NCBI RefSeq assembly: GCF_004777465.1
Contig: NZ_CP038462.1
Coordinates: 3,494,817-3,558,816, forward strand
From: Nocardioides daphniae
GTDB taxonomy: Bacteria; Actinomycetota; Actinomycetes; Propionibacteriales; Nocardioidaceae
Direction: 5' to 3'
DNA length: 64,000 nt
Shown piece by piece: positions 8,719 through 17,063 of the stretch; position 1 is the stretch's first letter, and every line of letters begins with the position of its first letter. Below the pieces are notes generated by a model. It ran no database searches. It was given only the letters and a program-made list of their open reading frames with translations, and was not told where the DNA came from. The position numbers and the translations under genes were made by a program.

Positions 8719-9174
8719 TCAGTCGAGCGGCAGCGGCCGGTTCTCCGCGACGGTCTTCATCACCAGGGTCGAGGTGAGCCGTTGCACGCCGGGCAGGGTC
8801 GCCAGGTGGTCGTCGTAGATCAGCTGGAAGGCGGCGAGGTCGCGGGCGATGACGCGCAGCAGGAAGTCGGGGTCGCCGAAGAGCCGCTGCGCCTCGAGCA
8901 CGTACGGGATCTCCACGACGGCGGACTCGAAGGCGTCCAGGGTGGCGCGGTCGGCGGCGGTCATGGTGACGAAGACCAGCGCCTCGAACCCGAGCCCCAG
9001 GGCGGCCGAGTCGAGGTAGGCGCGGTAGCCGGCGATGGCACCGGACCGCTCGAGGGCGCGTACGCGGCGGTGGCACGGCGAGACGCTCAGCTGCACGCGC
9101 TCGGCCAGGTCGGTGACGCTCAGCCGCCCATCCTGCTGCAGCTCGGCAAGAATCTGTCGGTCGATGGCATCCAC
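8719..9174 (-). CDS. Lrp/AsnC family transcriptional regulator
   Basis: A 151-residue DNA-binding protein. Residues 1-60 are the winged HTH (AIDRQILAELQQDGRLSVTDLAERVQLS... RVRALERSGAI). Residues ~65-145 are the ligand-sensing RAM domain (GFEALVFVTMTAADRATLDAF... LLRVIARDLAAF). The start is GTG 9174, placing the HTH directly at the N-terminus. It is divergent from a LysE-type exporter across 82 bases, so control of that exporter in response to an amino acid is likely. Confidence 0.9.
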   Translation of the reverse strand: MDAIDRQILAELQQDGRLSVTDLAERVQLSVSPCHRRVRALERSGAIAGYRAYLDSAALGLGFEALVFVTMTAADRATLDAFESAVVEIPYVLEAQRLFGDPDFLLRVIARDLAAFQLIYDDHLATLPGVQRLTSTLVMKTVAENRPLPLD

Positions 9175-9176
9175 GC

Positions 9177-9229
9177 GCAAAAGTTTGCCACCCGATGCCT
9201 CGCTGCTGGCAAAAGTTGGAACCAGCTTC
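9177..9229. promoter_or_regulatory. Candidate Lrp operator in the lrp/lysE divergent region
   Basis: The 82-base gap holds GCAAAAGTTTGC (an inverted repeat with GCAAA/TTTGC arms) and a related half site GGCAAAAGTTGG at 9218-9229, about 40 bases apart. This spacing is compatible with Lrp oligomers. Inference only. Confidence 0.35.
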
Positions 9230-9256
9230 CGCCTGCTCCGCCATAAAATCGCTCCC

Positions 9257-9873
9257 ATGGAACTGGCCCAGGTCGCTGCGTTCACGGTCGTGACGTTGCT
9301 CTTCGTCTTCACCCCCGGCGCCGACTGGGCGTACGCGATCTCCGCTGGTCTGCAGCACCGCACGGTCACCCCGGCGATCACCGGAATGCTGCTCGGCCAC
9401 CTCACCGCCACCCTGGCCGTGGCCGGTGGCGTCGCTGCCGTGATGGCCGGCGCCCCCGTCCTGCTCACGACGCTCACCGTGCTCGGTGCGGTCTACCTGG
9501 TCTGGCTCGGCATCGGCGTGCTGCGCTCGCCGGCGACCCCGGAGGAGGCCGGCTCGGTCGTCGAGGGGTCCGCCCTGCGCCGCCTGGCGAAGGGGTTCGG
9601 CGTGAGCGGCCTCAACCCCAAGGTGGTGCTGCTCTTCCTGGCCGTACTGCCCCAGTTCGCCGACCCGTCCGCGGCCTGGCCGGTGCCGCTGCAGATCATG
9701 GCGCTGGCCAGCATCCACCTGGTCGCCACCGCGATCGTCTACACGGCGGTGGCCGTCGGGCGCGCGTGGTGCTGCGTACGCGCCCTGCCGCCGCCCGGGC
9801 GGTCAGCCGCTTCTCGGGGGCGGCGATGGTCGGCATCGGTGCCTACCTGCTGGTGGGCCAGGTCGCTGCCTGA
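9257..9873 (+). CDS. LysE/RhtB family amino-acid exporter (frameshifted)
   Basis: A membrane transporter that exports amino acids. Starts ELAQVAAFTVVTLLFVFTPGAD with the typical TPGAD motif, then five to six helices and GLNPKVVLLFLAVLPQF, a family hallmark. Near 9762 one G is missing from GTCGGGCGCGCG. Restoring it gives a 206-codon gene whose end reads GAAMVGIGAYLLVGQVAA, as expected. It is divergently paired with an Lrp regulator, the usual control arrangement. Substrate not predictable. Confidence 0.85.
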
Positions 9874-9899
9874 CTCGTTGCCTCAGCACCCGGCGAGCT

Positions 9900-11489
9900 T
9901 CAGAGCAGGTCGCGGCGGCGGAAGCCGACGAAGCCGGCCACCGTCAGCGCGGCGACCAGCACCAGCAGCCCCACCAGTCCGCTCCAGTCGGCGGCGGGCA
10001 GGACGACCCGAGGCACGTGGCGCAGCGGACTGATGTCCAGCGCCCAGTCGGGCAGCCGGAAGGTCGGCCCCAGCAGCGTCAGCGCGAAGGTCGCCACCAC
10101 GCCCAGCCAGGCCACCGCCCGCACCCGCGGTGCGGCACCGACCACCAGCAACGCGATGCCGACGAGCACCCACACCCCGGGCACGGTCACGACGGCCTGG
10201 AGCACGACGTCACCGAACTCCAGGCTCTCCTCGCGGGCCGAGGCGACCAGTCCCAGGGAGACGCCGGCGACCAGCATCGCCAGCCCGGTGGCCACGAAGG
10301 CGACCAGCGCGTTGCTGGCCAGGTAGGTCCGGCGGCGCAACGAGCCGGCCAGCAACGGGTCGACCCGCACGTCGAGCTCCTCCGCGCAGATCCGCAGCAC
10401 CACCTGCACGCCCAGCACCGAGGCGACGATCGCGATGACCTGCAGGATCGTCACCACGTAGGCGGCCGTGAAGTCGGAGTCACGCACCACCCCGGCGGCC
10501 ACGATCGACGCCATCGCCGGGTTGTCGGCCACCACGTCGTCGATGGTGGTGGCCAGGTTGCCGACGAGCAGGCCCAGCGCGGCGAAGCCCGCCATCCAGC
10601 CCACCAGGGCTTCGCGGTGCAGGGAGAGCGCCAGGCCCCAGACGCTGCCGGTCATCCCGGCCCGCTCCGGCCCGCGCCGCGGTGCGAGGAGCCCGTGTCC
10701 GAAGTCGCGGCGCGACTGGAGCGCGAAGGCCACCGCGACCAGGACGAGGGTCGCGACGACTGAGAGCAGCAGGGGGCGCGGGTCGTCGTCGACCGACGGG
10801 GCGGCGAGCTCGCCCCACCCGAAGGGCGTCCACCACTGACCACGCTCCCCGGCCCCGCTCATGTCGAGGTAGCCGCGCAGCACGTAGAGGCCCGCGAGCG
10901 CCCCCACGGCCAGGCTGCTGGCCGACCGGGCGTCGGAGCCGACCTGCGCCGTCACCGCGGCGACGCCCGCGAAGACCAACCCGGAGGCGGTGAAGCTGGC
11001 GGCCAGCACCGCGGTCGCCGCCACACCCCCACCCACCGCCACGGTGAGCACGAAGCAGACCACCCCGAGCGCGACGGAGGCGATGACGGCCAGGAGCACG
11101 GCCACGGCCAGCCGCGCCGGGCGGCCGACGACCGCGGAGGCGACCAGCTCGGCCTGTCCGGAGTCCTCCCCGGCGCGGCTGTTGCGGACCACGACCAGGA
11201 TCGTCATCAGTCCTGCGAAGAGCGCCCCGAGCTGGCCGGCGCGCCAGGCGTTGAACCCGTCGGCCGTGGCCAGGTCACGCACCGGCCCGAAGACCAGCGA
11301 CAGCGCAGGGTTGCCGGCCAGCGCCAGCTCCAGGGCGGAGCGGTCGGCCGGGTCGGGGAAGACGAGGGCGAAGGCGAGGATCGACGAGGCCGACAGCACG
11401 GAGATCAGCACCACCCACGGAGCGATGGCGCGGGCGTCCTGGTGCAGCGTGGCGGCGAGCAGCGGTCGTACGCCCGTGGTGGCGCTCAC
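9900..11489 (-). CDS. ABC exporter permease, polyketide-antibiotic export type
   Basis: A 529-residue protein with about 12 hydrophobic segments in two similar halves, as in large single-chain permeases of actinobacterial antibiotic exporters. Typical pieces are FNAWRAGQLGALFAGLMTILVVVR with RNSRAGEDSGQAEL in the first half and LRRRTYLASNALVAFVATG in the second. It starts with GTG in a GTGA overlap with the ATPase gene, so the two form one exporter. Substrate unknown; self-resistance or lipid export are both possible. Confidence 0.8.
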   Translation of the reverse strand: MSATTGVRPLLAATLHQDARAIAPWVVLISVLSASSILAFALVFPDPADRSALELALAGNPALSLVFGPVRDLATADGFNAWRAGQLGALFAGLMTILVVVRNSRAGEDSGQAELVASAVVGRPARLAVAVLLAVIASVALGVVCFVLTVAVGGGVAATAVLAASFTASGLVFAGVAAVTAQVGSDARSASSLAVGALAGLYVLRGYLDMSGAGERGQWWTPFGWGELAAPSVDDDPRPLLLSVVATLVLVAVAFALQSRRDFGHGLLAPRRGPERAGMTGSVWGLALSLHREALVGWMAGFAALGLLVGNLATTIDDVVADNPAMASIVAAGVVRDSDFTAAYVVTILQVIAIVASVLGVQVVLRICAEELDVRVDPLLAGSLRRRTYLASNALVAFVATGLAMLVAGVSLGLVASAREESLEFGDVVLQAVVTVPGVWVLVGIALLVVGAAPRVRAVAWLGVVATFALTLLGPTFRLPDWALDISPLRHVPRVVLPAADWSGLVGLLVLVAALTVAGFVGFRRRDLL

Positions 11490-12404
11490 CGGCCGGGCTC
11501 CGGGCCGCGGAAGTAGTGCTCCATGAAGAGCTCCTCGAGCGTGGCCGCGGCGACGCTGAGGTCGGTCATGTCGTGGGCGACGAGCTGCGCCATCACCTCG
11601 TTCACGTGCGCCGGGTCGACCTGGGCGGTGAGGCGCCCGGTGGCGTCGAGGTGCGGCGAGCGCAGCAGGTCGAGCTCGTCGAGGGAGGCGGGCGGACGCC
11701 GCAGGGTCACCCGGACCGTCACCTGGGCGTCGCCGCGCAGCTCGGTGAGCGCTCCCGTGCGGACCACCCGGCCGGCGCGGATGATGCTGACCCGGTCAGC
11801 CAGCGCCTCGACCTCGGAGAGGATGTGGCTGGAGAGCAGGATCGTCGTGCCGCGGGCCTTCTCCCGCGCGACCTCCTCGGCGAAGACCGCCTCCATCAGA
11901 GGGTCGAGCCCTGAGGTCGGCTCGTCGAGGATGACGCAGCTCGACGTCGGAGGCCAGCGCCGCGACCAGCGCGACCTTCTGCCGGTTGCCCTTGGAGTAC
12001 TGCCGCCCGCGCTTGGTGGGGTCGAGCTCGAAGCGCTCCAGCAGCTCACGGCGGCGCTGCTCGTCGAGGCCGCCGCGCAACCGGCCGAGCAGGTCGATCG
12101 CTTCCCCGCCGGACAGGTGCGGCCACAGCACGACGTCTCCCGGGACGTACGCCAGTCGTCGGTGCAGCGCGACGACGTCTCGCCACGGGTCCCCACCGAG
12201 CAGCTCGACGCTGCCGGCGTCGGCCCGCAGCAGCCCGAGGAGGACCCGCAGCGTGGTCGACTTGCCGGCGCCGTTGGGGCCGAGGAAGCCGTGCACCTCG
12301 CCGCGGGCCACCTCCAGGTCGAGTCCGTCGAGGGCGGGGAAGGCACCGAACCTCTTGATGAGGCCCGTGGCGCGGATCGCGGCATCGCCCGCTGGGAGGG
12401 TCAT
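11486..12404 (-). CDS. ABC exporter ATP-binding protein (frameshifted)
   Basis: ATPase partner of the downstream permease. Motifs: Walker [11 protein letters not shown], signature-region [15 protein letters not shown] (a YSKGxxQK variant common in drug exporters), Walker [13 protein letters not shown] and the switch SSHILSEV. One extra C near 11937 breaks the frame inside Walker B; deleting it gives 306 codons. Its C-terminal ~90 residues ([18 protein letters not shown]) are the usual accessory tail. ATG 12404 faces a divergent acetyltransferase gene. Confidence 0.85.
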
Positions 12405-12451
12405 GCGCTCGACGCTAGTGACGCGGGGCGGACGGGTCTACGGTGACGAGC

Positions 12452-12923
12452 ATGAGCCTCGTACGCCTGCGCGAACTCACCCCTGACGACCTCGACCTGC
12501 TCTTCGTCTGGGAGCAGGACCCGCGAGCGGTCGAGATTTCACCCGACCCGACCCGACGCGGGCGACCGGGAGGCCTTCGACGCCCACCACCGGCGGATCC
12601 GCGACAACCCGGAGACCACGCTGCTGGCCGTCGAGACCGACGGGGAGCTCGCCGGCACCATCGGGAGCTATCCGATGGAGGGCGACATCGAGGTGACCTA
12701 CTGGATCGACCCCGCCCGCTGGGGCCGCGGGATCGCGTCGGCTGCGCTCGCCGAGTTCCTGGCCGTCGAGCGTCGGCGTCCGTTGTCGGCGCGGGTCGCC
12801 GAGCACAACCACGGCTCGATCGCCGTGCTGCAGCGCGCGGGCTTCGTCCGCGTCGGGGAGGAGACGTCGTACGCCGACGGCGTGGGCCGTGACGTGGTCG
12901 AGCTCGTCCACCGCCTCGACTGA
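12452..12923 (+). CDS. GNAT family N-acetyltransferase (frameshifted)
   Basis: The N-terminus (VRLRELTPDDLDLLFVWEQD) and C-terminus (VTYWIDPARWGRGIASAALAEF, then HNHGSIAVLQRAGFVR) are in different frames. The GRGIASAA segment is the acetyl-CoA pyrophosphate loop of GNAT enzymes. An extra C within the CCCGA-rich run at 12541-12557 explains the break; removing it gives a continuous ~157-codon gene reading DPTDAGDREAFDAHHRRI. The substrate is unknown. ATG 12452 is chosen because family homology begins there. Confidence 0.75.
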
Positions 12924-12936
12924 GGATCGCGGGGCG

Positions 12937-13350
12937 TCAGCCCGCCGACTCGACCCCCGACCAGACCCCCAGCTCGTTGCCGCTGGGATCGACGAAGTGG
13001 AGCCGTCGACCACCGGGGAAGTCGTAGGGCCCGGCCACCACGTCACCACCGGCGGCGACGATCGCCTGCTGCGTGGCATCCAGGTCGTCGGAGTAGAGAA
13101 GGACGAAGGGGCCACCCACCGCACGTGCCGTGGGCTGGAGGAGCAGGCCCCCGACCTCGTCGCTCCCCTCGCCGCCGTCGAGGATGCCCGAGTACTCCGG
13201 TCCGTAGTCGACGAAGTGCCACCCGAAGGCACCTCTGTAGAAGGCCTTGGCCGCGGCGAGGTCGGTGACGGTGAGCTCGACGTAGTTGAGGGAGTGGTGG
13301 CGCGGCCCGGGGCCGCCCGCCGAGACGGTGGAGGAGGTCGAAGTAGCCAT
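12937..13350 (-). CDS. VOC (glyoxalase-like) family protein
   Basis: A 137-residue protein with paired beta-alpha-beta modules typical of the vicinal oxygen chelate superfamily: LNYVELTVTDLAAAKAFYRGAFGW at the front and GRRLHFVDPSGNELGVW at the end. The first module retains a Glu (YVEL) and the last a Glu (GNELG); few metal ligands are clear, so it may bind rather than convert a small molecule. ATG 13350 is preferred; an upstream in-frame ATG at 13395 would add 15 residues. No linked pathway. Confidence 0.75.
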   Translation of the reverse strand: MATSTSSTVSAGGPGPRHHSLNYVELTVTDLAAAKAFYRGAFGWHFVDYGPEYSGILDGGEGSDEVGGLLLQPTARAVGGPFVLLYSDDLDATQQAIVAAGGDVVAGPYDFPGGRRLHFVDPSGNELGVWSGVESAG

Positions 13351-13405
13351 GTCCTCGCCCGTAGACCCGGCCACCGACAGTCGTCTCCTGGTCATGACGG
13401 GCCGG

Positions 13406-13915
13406 TCATGACGGCTCGGTCACCACGACGCGACCCGCGACCGCCCGGGCCAGGCCTTCGCGGCAGCCCTGCATCATCGCGTGGTGGTTCCAGTGCAGCA
13501 CCGGCCGTGCGGCCCGAGAGGCGAGCCCGAGCCAGCCGTACGTGAGCACCTCCTGGTGGAAGTCGAGCCGCGTACGCATGCGTTCCCCACTGGCCTGATC
13601 CTCACGGGCCTGCTCCTCGCTGAGGTCGAAGCGGACCCACCCCACCAGGTCACCGTCGACCTCGACCTCCAGGCGCGAGGTGCTGCGGGTCCGCGCGGTC
13701 AGCACCAGGTCGAGGACGTAGGGCAATCGCGACCGGCACAGCACCCGGGCGCTGTCGTCGCCGAGGGCCGCGACGGCGACGACCTCGGGCCACCAGGTGG
13801 GGTAGGCCGCGAGGTCGTCGAGCACCGCCGCGACGTCCTCAACAGGGGCGTCGACGGACCAGCTCTCGTGGAAGTGGTGCTCGGCGGGGGTCACTCCGGG
13901 GGAGTACCCCGCCAC
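13406..13915 (-). CDS. SRPBCC family protein
   Basis: A 169-residue START/polyketide-cyclase-like protein: it opens with HHFHESWSVDAPVEDVAAVLDDLAAYPTWW, the usual first strand and helix of the hydrophobic-ligand cavity, and ends with a long helix after LHWNHHAMMQGCREGLARAV. Such proteins bind lipids or aromatic compounds. Start may be GTG 13915 or GTG 13894. It follows the next gene upstream by 8 bases, so they may be co-transcribed. Ligand unknown. Confidence 0.7.
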   Translation of the reverse strand: MAGYSPGVTPAEHHFHESWSVDAPVEDVAAVLDDLAAYPTWWPEVVAVAALGDDSARVLCRSRLPYVLDLVLTARTRSTSRLEVEVDGDLVGWVRFDLSEEQAREDQASGERMRTRLDFHQEVLTYGWLGLASRAARPVLHWNHHAMMQGCREGLARAVAGRVVVTEPS

Positions 13916-13923
13916 CGCGCGGC

Positions 13924-14592
13924 TCAGTCCTGCTCGCGGGGGGCCCGTGGCATCCCGTCGATGGAGGTGTCCGAGTCCAGCGCGGTGAACCCCTCCAGCG
14001 CCTCACCCCGCGCCACCAGCTCACCGGGCACCTGGAACGACCACGACGAGTCGCTCGCGATCGTGACCAGCTCTGCCCGGGTGAGCGCCTGGGCAGCGCC
14101 GTTCGGGGCGCTGGCACCCACCAGGACGCGCAGGTCGCGGCTGCTGCTCAGCAGCTCGGCGACGAGGCGGGTGGCGTCGGGCTTGGAGTCGGTGTCGACG
14201 TAGGTGCGCACCTTGTCGCCGTTGGGCATGGTGGTCACCTCGCACTCGGTCCCGGCGTACTCCGCCGAGCAGGCGTCACCCTCGGCCATCCGGAGCGGCT
14301 GCACGTTGACCCCGACCGTCGAGGTGCCGCGGGAGCTGCTCGCCACGAGCTCGGCGTAGGTGAGCGGGAAGTCGCTCGCCGACAGCGAGACGCTGCCCTC
14401 CTCGTCGAGCAGGTCGACGCCGCCCTGGCCCTTGAAGTCGCTGGTGGTGCTGCCCGCGGGGGCGACGGCCTTGACCAGGTCGTCGAGCAGGACCGCCGTC
14501 GTGCGACCGATGAGGCGCTGGGTGGAGGGGGCTACCGGGGCCGAGGGCGGCGCCGGGGGGTCGTCGGGCCGGCCGCCAGTTGTTGTGCTCAC
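13924..14592 (-). CDS. Hypothetical protein, Ser/Asp-rich
   Basis: A 222-residue protein with a disordered Pro-rich N-terminus (GGRPDDPPAPPSAPVAP) and no signal peptide or membrane helix. The central part is beta-rich (VGVNVQPLRMAEGD, TECEVTTMPNGDKVRTYVD) with two Cys, and ends in alternating short helices. I do not recognise a family. The TTMPNGDKVRTYVD and LTRAELVTIASD stretches resemble extracytoplasmic domains seen behind sigma-factor partners, but the membrane segment is missing. Starts at GTG 14592 and likely shares a transcript with the SRPBCC gene. Confidence 0.55.
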   Translation of the reverse strand: MSTTTGGRPDDPPAPPSAPVAPSTQRLIGRTTAVLLDDLVKAVAPAGSTTSDFKGQGGVDLLDEEGSVSLSASDFPLTYAELVASSSRGTSTVGVNVQPLRMAEGDACSAEYAGTECEVTTMPNGDKVRTYVDTDSKPDATRLVAELLSSSRDLRVLVGASAPNGAAQALTRAELVTIASDSSWSFQVPGELVARGEALEGFTALDSDTSIDGMPRAPREQD

Positions 14593-14703
14593 ACCCGACT
14601 AGATGGACCGAGCGCGAGAAATGTTGCAGACCTCGCGCGATCCGTCAGCCGGTTCAGTCATTTGGCCCGTCATGAGGCCCACTCATCGGCTCAGTCATCC
14701 GCC

Positions 14704-14940
14704 TCAGTCATCCGGCAGAGCAGCGAAGGCCGCCTTCATGTCGCGGTACCAGCCGAGCGACTGCTTCGGCCGCTTCCACCGACCCTTCATCGCGTCCCGC
14801 GCCTCCTGGTGGGTGGCGTCGCCGGCCTTCTCGGCCTCCTTGAGGTGCTTGTCCTGCGCAGCGATCACCTCGTCCGCGGTCTCGCCGCGGTGCGGCAGGT
14901 CGCAGGGGCCACCGAACTGGCGGCAGGTCATGGTCTTCAT
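14704..14940 (-). CDS. Small DUF1059-like protein
   Basis: A 78-residue protein starting MKTMTCRQFGGPCDLPHRGETADEV, which follows the pattern of DUF1059 proteins (short, CxxxxxxC, a GET/EEV helix, an HLKEAE segment). The C-terminal KQSLGWYRDMKAAFAALPDD is an added basic/aromatic helix. It lies downstream of an ECF sigma, DHFR-like and YCII gene series on the same strand. Function not known. Confidence 0.65.
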   Translation of the reverse strand: MKTMTCRQFGGPCDLPHRGETADEVIAAQDKHLKEAEKAGDATHQEARDAMKGRWKRPKQSLGWYRDMKAAFAALPDD

Positions 14941-15006
14941 CTGACTTCCTCTCTCGTGGGGATTCTGAAGGTGTGACGACGGGGGCGGGCTGGATGTGAC
15001 CGCACC

Positions 15007-15888
15007 TCACCTGCGGTCGGCGCCGCGACGGCGTACGACCTCGGCCAACGTCTCGGGGGCGGCGCGGAAGGTGATCTGCTCGACGCGGCCCTCGCGCAGC
15101 GTGAAGTCGAAGACGACCTTGGCCTCGCCGCGGTCGTACCAGGCCGAGGCCGGCCGGTCGCCGACGTAGACGGCCAGGGCGGCGTGGGCGGCGCCGTTGA
15201 AGAACTGCGCCACCGCGTCGCGTCCGTCGATCCGGGACGGGGTACCGGCGAGCACGGCGGCCTCGTCGGCGCGGACCACGGCGTCGGGGGCGAGCATGGC
15301 CAGCAGCCGCTCGAAGTCGCCCTCGCGGGCGGCGGCCATGAAGGCGTCGACCACCTCCCAGTCGGCCAGGGCGTCCTGGGGCGCCGGCTGCGCGACCTTG
15401 GCCCGGGCCCGCGAGGCCAGCTTGCGAGCGGCAGCCGGCGAGGTGTCGAGCACGCTGGCGATCGTCGCGAACTCGAAGCCGAAGCTGTCGTGGAGCACGA
15501 AGGCGACCCGCTCCGACGGGGTCAGCCGGTCGAGCACGACGTGCAGCGCGACCCCGACGGCGTCGGCGAGCGCGACGTGGTCGGCGGGGTCCTCGGGGTG
15601 CGACCCGGCGGTCACCTCGGCGATGCCGGACTCGTGCTCGGCCAGGTCGTCGACGAGCAACGGGCTGCGCGCCTTCAGCCGGTCGAGGCAGAGCCGTGTG
15701 GTGACGGTGGTGAGCCAGGCCGGCAGGCTGTCGATCTCGGCCTCGGTGCGCTCCAGGCGCAGCCAGGCCTGCTGGACGACGTCCTCGGCCTCGGTGCGGT
15801 CACCGAGCACCTTGGCGGCCAGCCCGGTGAGGCGCGGTCGCTCGGCCTCGAACTCGGCAGTGCGGTCCACGTTGGTCACGGTGCTCAC
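15007..15888 (-). CDS. ECF sigma factor with C-terminal SnoaL-like domain
   Basis: A 293-residue sigma factor. Region 2 (LTGLAAKVLGDRTEAEDVVQQAWLRL), region 4 (LDRLTPSERVAFVLHDSFGFEFATIASVLDTS) and then a ~110-residue SnoaL/NTF2-like extension (VVDAFMAAAREGDFERLLAMLAPDAVV). Such tails replace a classic anti-sigma factor in SigJ/ECF41-type groups. The start is GTG 15888. It is preceded by a four-copy 12-bp repeat and follows the DHFR-like gene. A role in oxidative or antibiotic stress is plausible but not shown. Confidence 0.85.
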   Translation of the reverse strand: MSTVTNVDRTAEFEAERPRLTGLAAKVLGDRTEAEDVVQQAWLRLERTEAEIDSLPAWLTTVTTRLCLDRLKARSPLLVDDLAEHESGIAEVTAGSHPEDPADHVALADAVGVALHVVLDRLTPSERVAFVLHDSFGFEFATIASVLDTSPAAARKLASRARAKVAQPAPQDALADWEVVDAFMAAAREGDFERLLAMLAPDAVVRADEAAVLAGTPSRIDGRDAVAQFFNGAAHAALAVYVGDRPASAWYDRGEAKVVFDFTLREGRVEQITFRAAPETLAEVVRRRGADRR

Positions 15889-15891
15889 TCT

Positions 15892-15939
15892 CCCATCAGC
15901 CGGCCCATCAGCCGGCCCATCAGCCGGCCCATCAGCGGG
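15892..15939. repeat. 12-bp tandem repeat, four copies, ahead of the sigma gene
   Basis: The unit CCCATCAGCCGG occurs at 15892, 15904 and 15916, with a fourth copy at 15928 carrying one change. It occupies the leader immediately before the GTG start at 15888 on the minus strand. The unit length keeps frame and each copy carries an in-frame stop, so it is untranslated DNA. Confidence 0.9.
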
Positions 15940-15980
15940 CCGTCGCTCGACGCCCTTCGGGAGGATGACGAGCCGAGGGG

Positions 15981-16619
15981 TCAGGATGTGACCGAGGGCT
16001 TCCGGGAGAAGACGAGGTGCGTGACACCGCTGGGCGAGGCGGTGACCTCGACGTCGTACGACGCCTCAAGGCCCTCGAGCCCGTCCCACAGCTGCGTGCC
16101 GCGGCCGAGCACGATCGGCACCTGCACCAGGTGGATGTGGTCGACCAGTCCGGCGGCGACGAAGTCGCGCACGACGGTGGCGCCGCCCCCGATGCGTACG
16201 TCCTGTCCCCCGGCCGCCTCGGTCGCCAGACGCAGCGCCTCCTGCGGGGTCGCGGTGAGGAAGTGGAAGGTCGTCGCGCCCACCGCGAGCGGCTCACGGG
16301 CGTGGTGGGTGAGCACGAAGACCGGGGTGCGGAAGGGCGGCTCCTCGCCCCACCAGCCGCGCCAGTCGGGGTCGTCCTGCCAGCCGGGCGGGCCGAACTT
16401 GTGGGCGCCCATGATCTCGGCACCGATGCCGGGGTCGTGCTGCTGGGCGAAGGCGTCGTCCATCCCGGCGGAGCCGTGGACCGGGTCCCACATCCGGGTC
16501 GCCATCATCCAGGCGTGCAGCCGCTGGCCGGCGTGGCCGAACGGGGTCTCGAACGACTGGGGCTCGCCGGAGCCGAAGCCGTCGAGCGAGATCGAGAAGT
16601 TGTGGATCCTGGTGGCCAC
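15981..16619 (-). CDS. Dihydrofolate-reductase-like (RibD C-terminal domain) protein
   Basis: A 212-residue reductase-fold protein. FSISLDGFGSG at the start and VRIGGGATVVRDFVAAGLVDHIHL in the second half are the hallmark strands of the RibD_C/DHFR fold with its NADPH-binding GGG loop. It ends LVFSRKP. Such proteins often sit beside YCII and ECF sigma genes in actinobacteria, as here. Substrate not known. GTG 16619 is the start because homology begins at residue 4. Confidence 0.8.
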   Translation of the reverse strand: MATRIHNFSISLDGFGSGEPQSFETPFGHAGQRLHAWMMATRMWDPVHGSAGMDDAFAQQHDPGIGAEIMGAHKFGPPGWQDDPDWRGWWGEEPPFRTPVFVLTHHAREPLAVGATTFHFLTATPQEALRLATEAAGGQDVRIGGGATVVRDFVAAGLVDHIHLVQVPIVLGRGTQLWDGLEGLEASYDVEVTASPSGVTHLVFSRKPSVTS

Positions 16620-16630
16620 TCGTCGTCCTG

Positions 16631-16996
16631 TCAGGTGTCGGGGTCGCCGGCGCCGGTCCGGCCGAAGGCGTCACCGTCCAGCAGCTCGCGGACCTCCTGG
16701 GCGGCGCGGCAGGCCACCGCGATCCGGCGGGCCCACTCGTGCGCCTCCTCCTCGGTGTCGACGTCGACGACCGTGAAGCCGGCGACGTTGGCCGAGAGCA
16801 GGGCATAGCTGGGGATGAGCGTGCCGTCGGGCTCGACGACCATCGCGTCGTAGCCCTTCAGGCCGGCACCAAGGACCCAGACGCCGGCCTCCTTGGCCGC
16901 GGCGACGACCTCGGCGGCGTCGGAGACGACGTCGCGCAGGTCCTCGGCGGGGAAGGTGATCGACTCCTCGGAGAACGTGATCAGGTACCGCGTCAC
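16631..16996 (-). CDS. YCII-related domain protein
   Basis: A 121-residue protein of the YCII/dimeric alpha-beta barrel type: it starts MTRYLITFSEES, has GVWVLGAGLKGYDAMVVEPDG in the middle and the typical GFTVVDVDTEEEAHEWARRI helix. Family members are usually small enzymes or binding proteins encoded near ECF sigma genes, and in this window the sigma gene follows two genes downstream on the same strand. Function unknown. Confidence 0.75.
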   Translation of the reverse strand: MTRYLITFSEESITFPAEDLRDVVSDAAEVVAAAKEAGVWVLGAGLKGYDAMVVEPDGTLIPSYALLSANVAGFTVVDVDTEEEAHEWARRIAVACRAAQEVRELLDGDAFGRTGAGDPDT

Positions 16997-17063
16997 GCGC
17001 CGCTCCTTCCCCGTCGTCGGTCCGACCTGTCTACACCCGGTGGCGCGTCAGGGGAAGGCCGAT

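Noticed and set aside
12541..12557. CCCGA triple repeat as a phase-variation switch in the GNAT gene
   Set aside because: Only three copies, and removing a single C gives normal family sequence, so an ordinary error explains it better.
15892..15939. CRISPR-like array
   Set aside because: Repeats are 12 bp, directly adjacent and have no spacers; no cas genes nearby.
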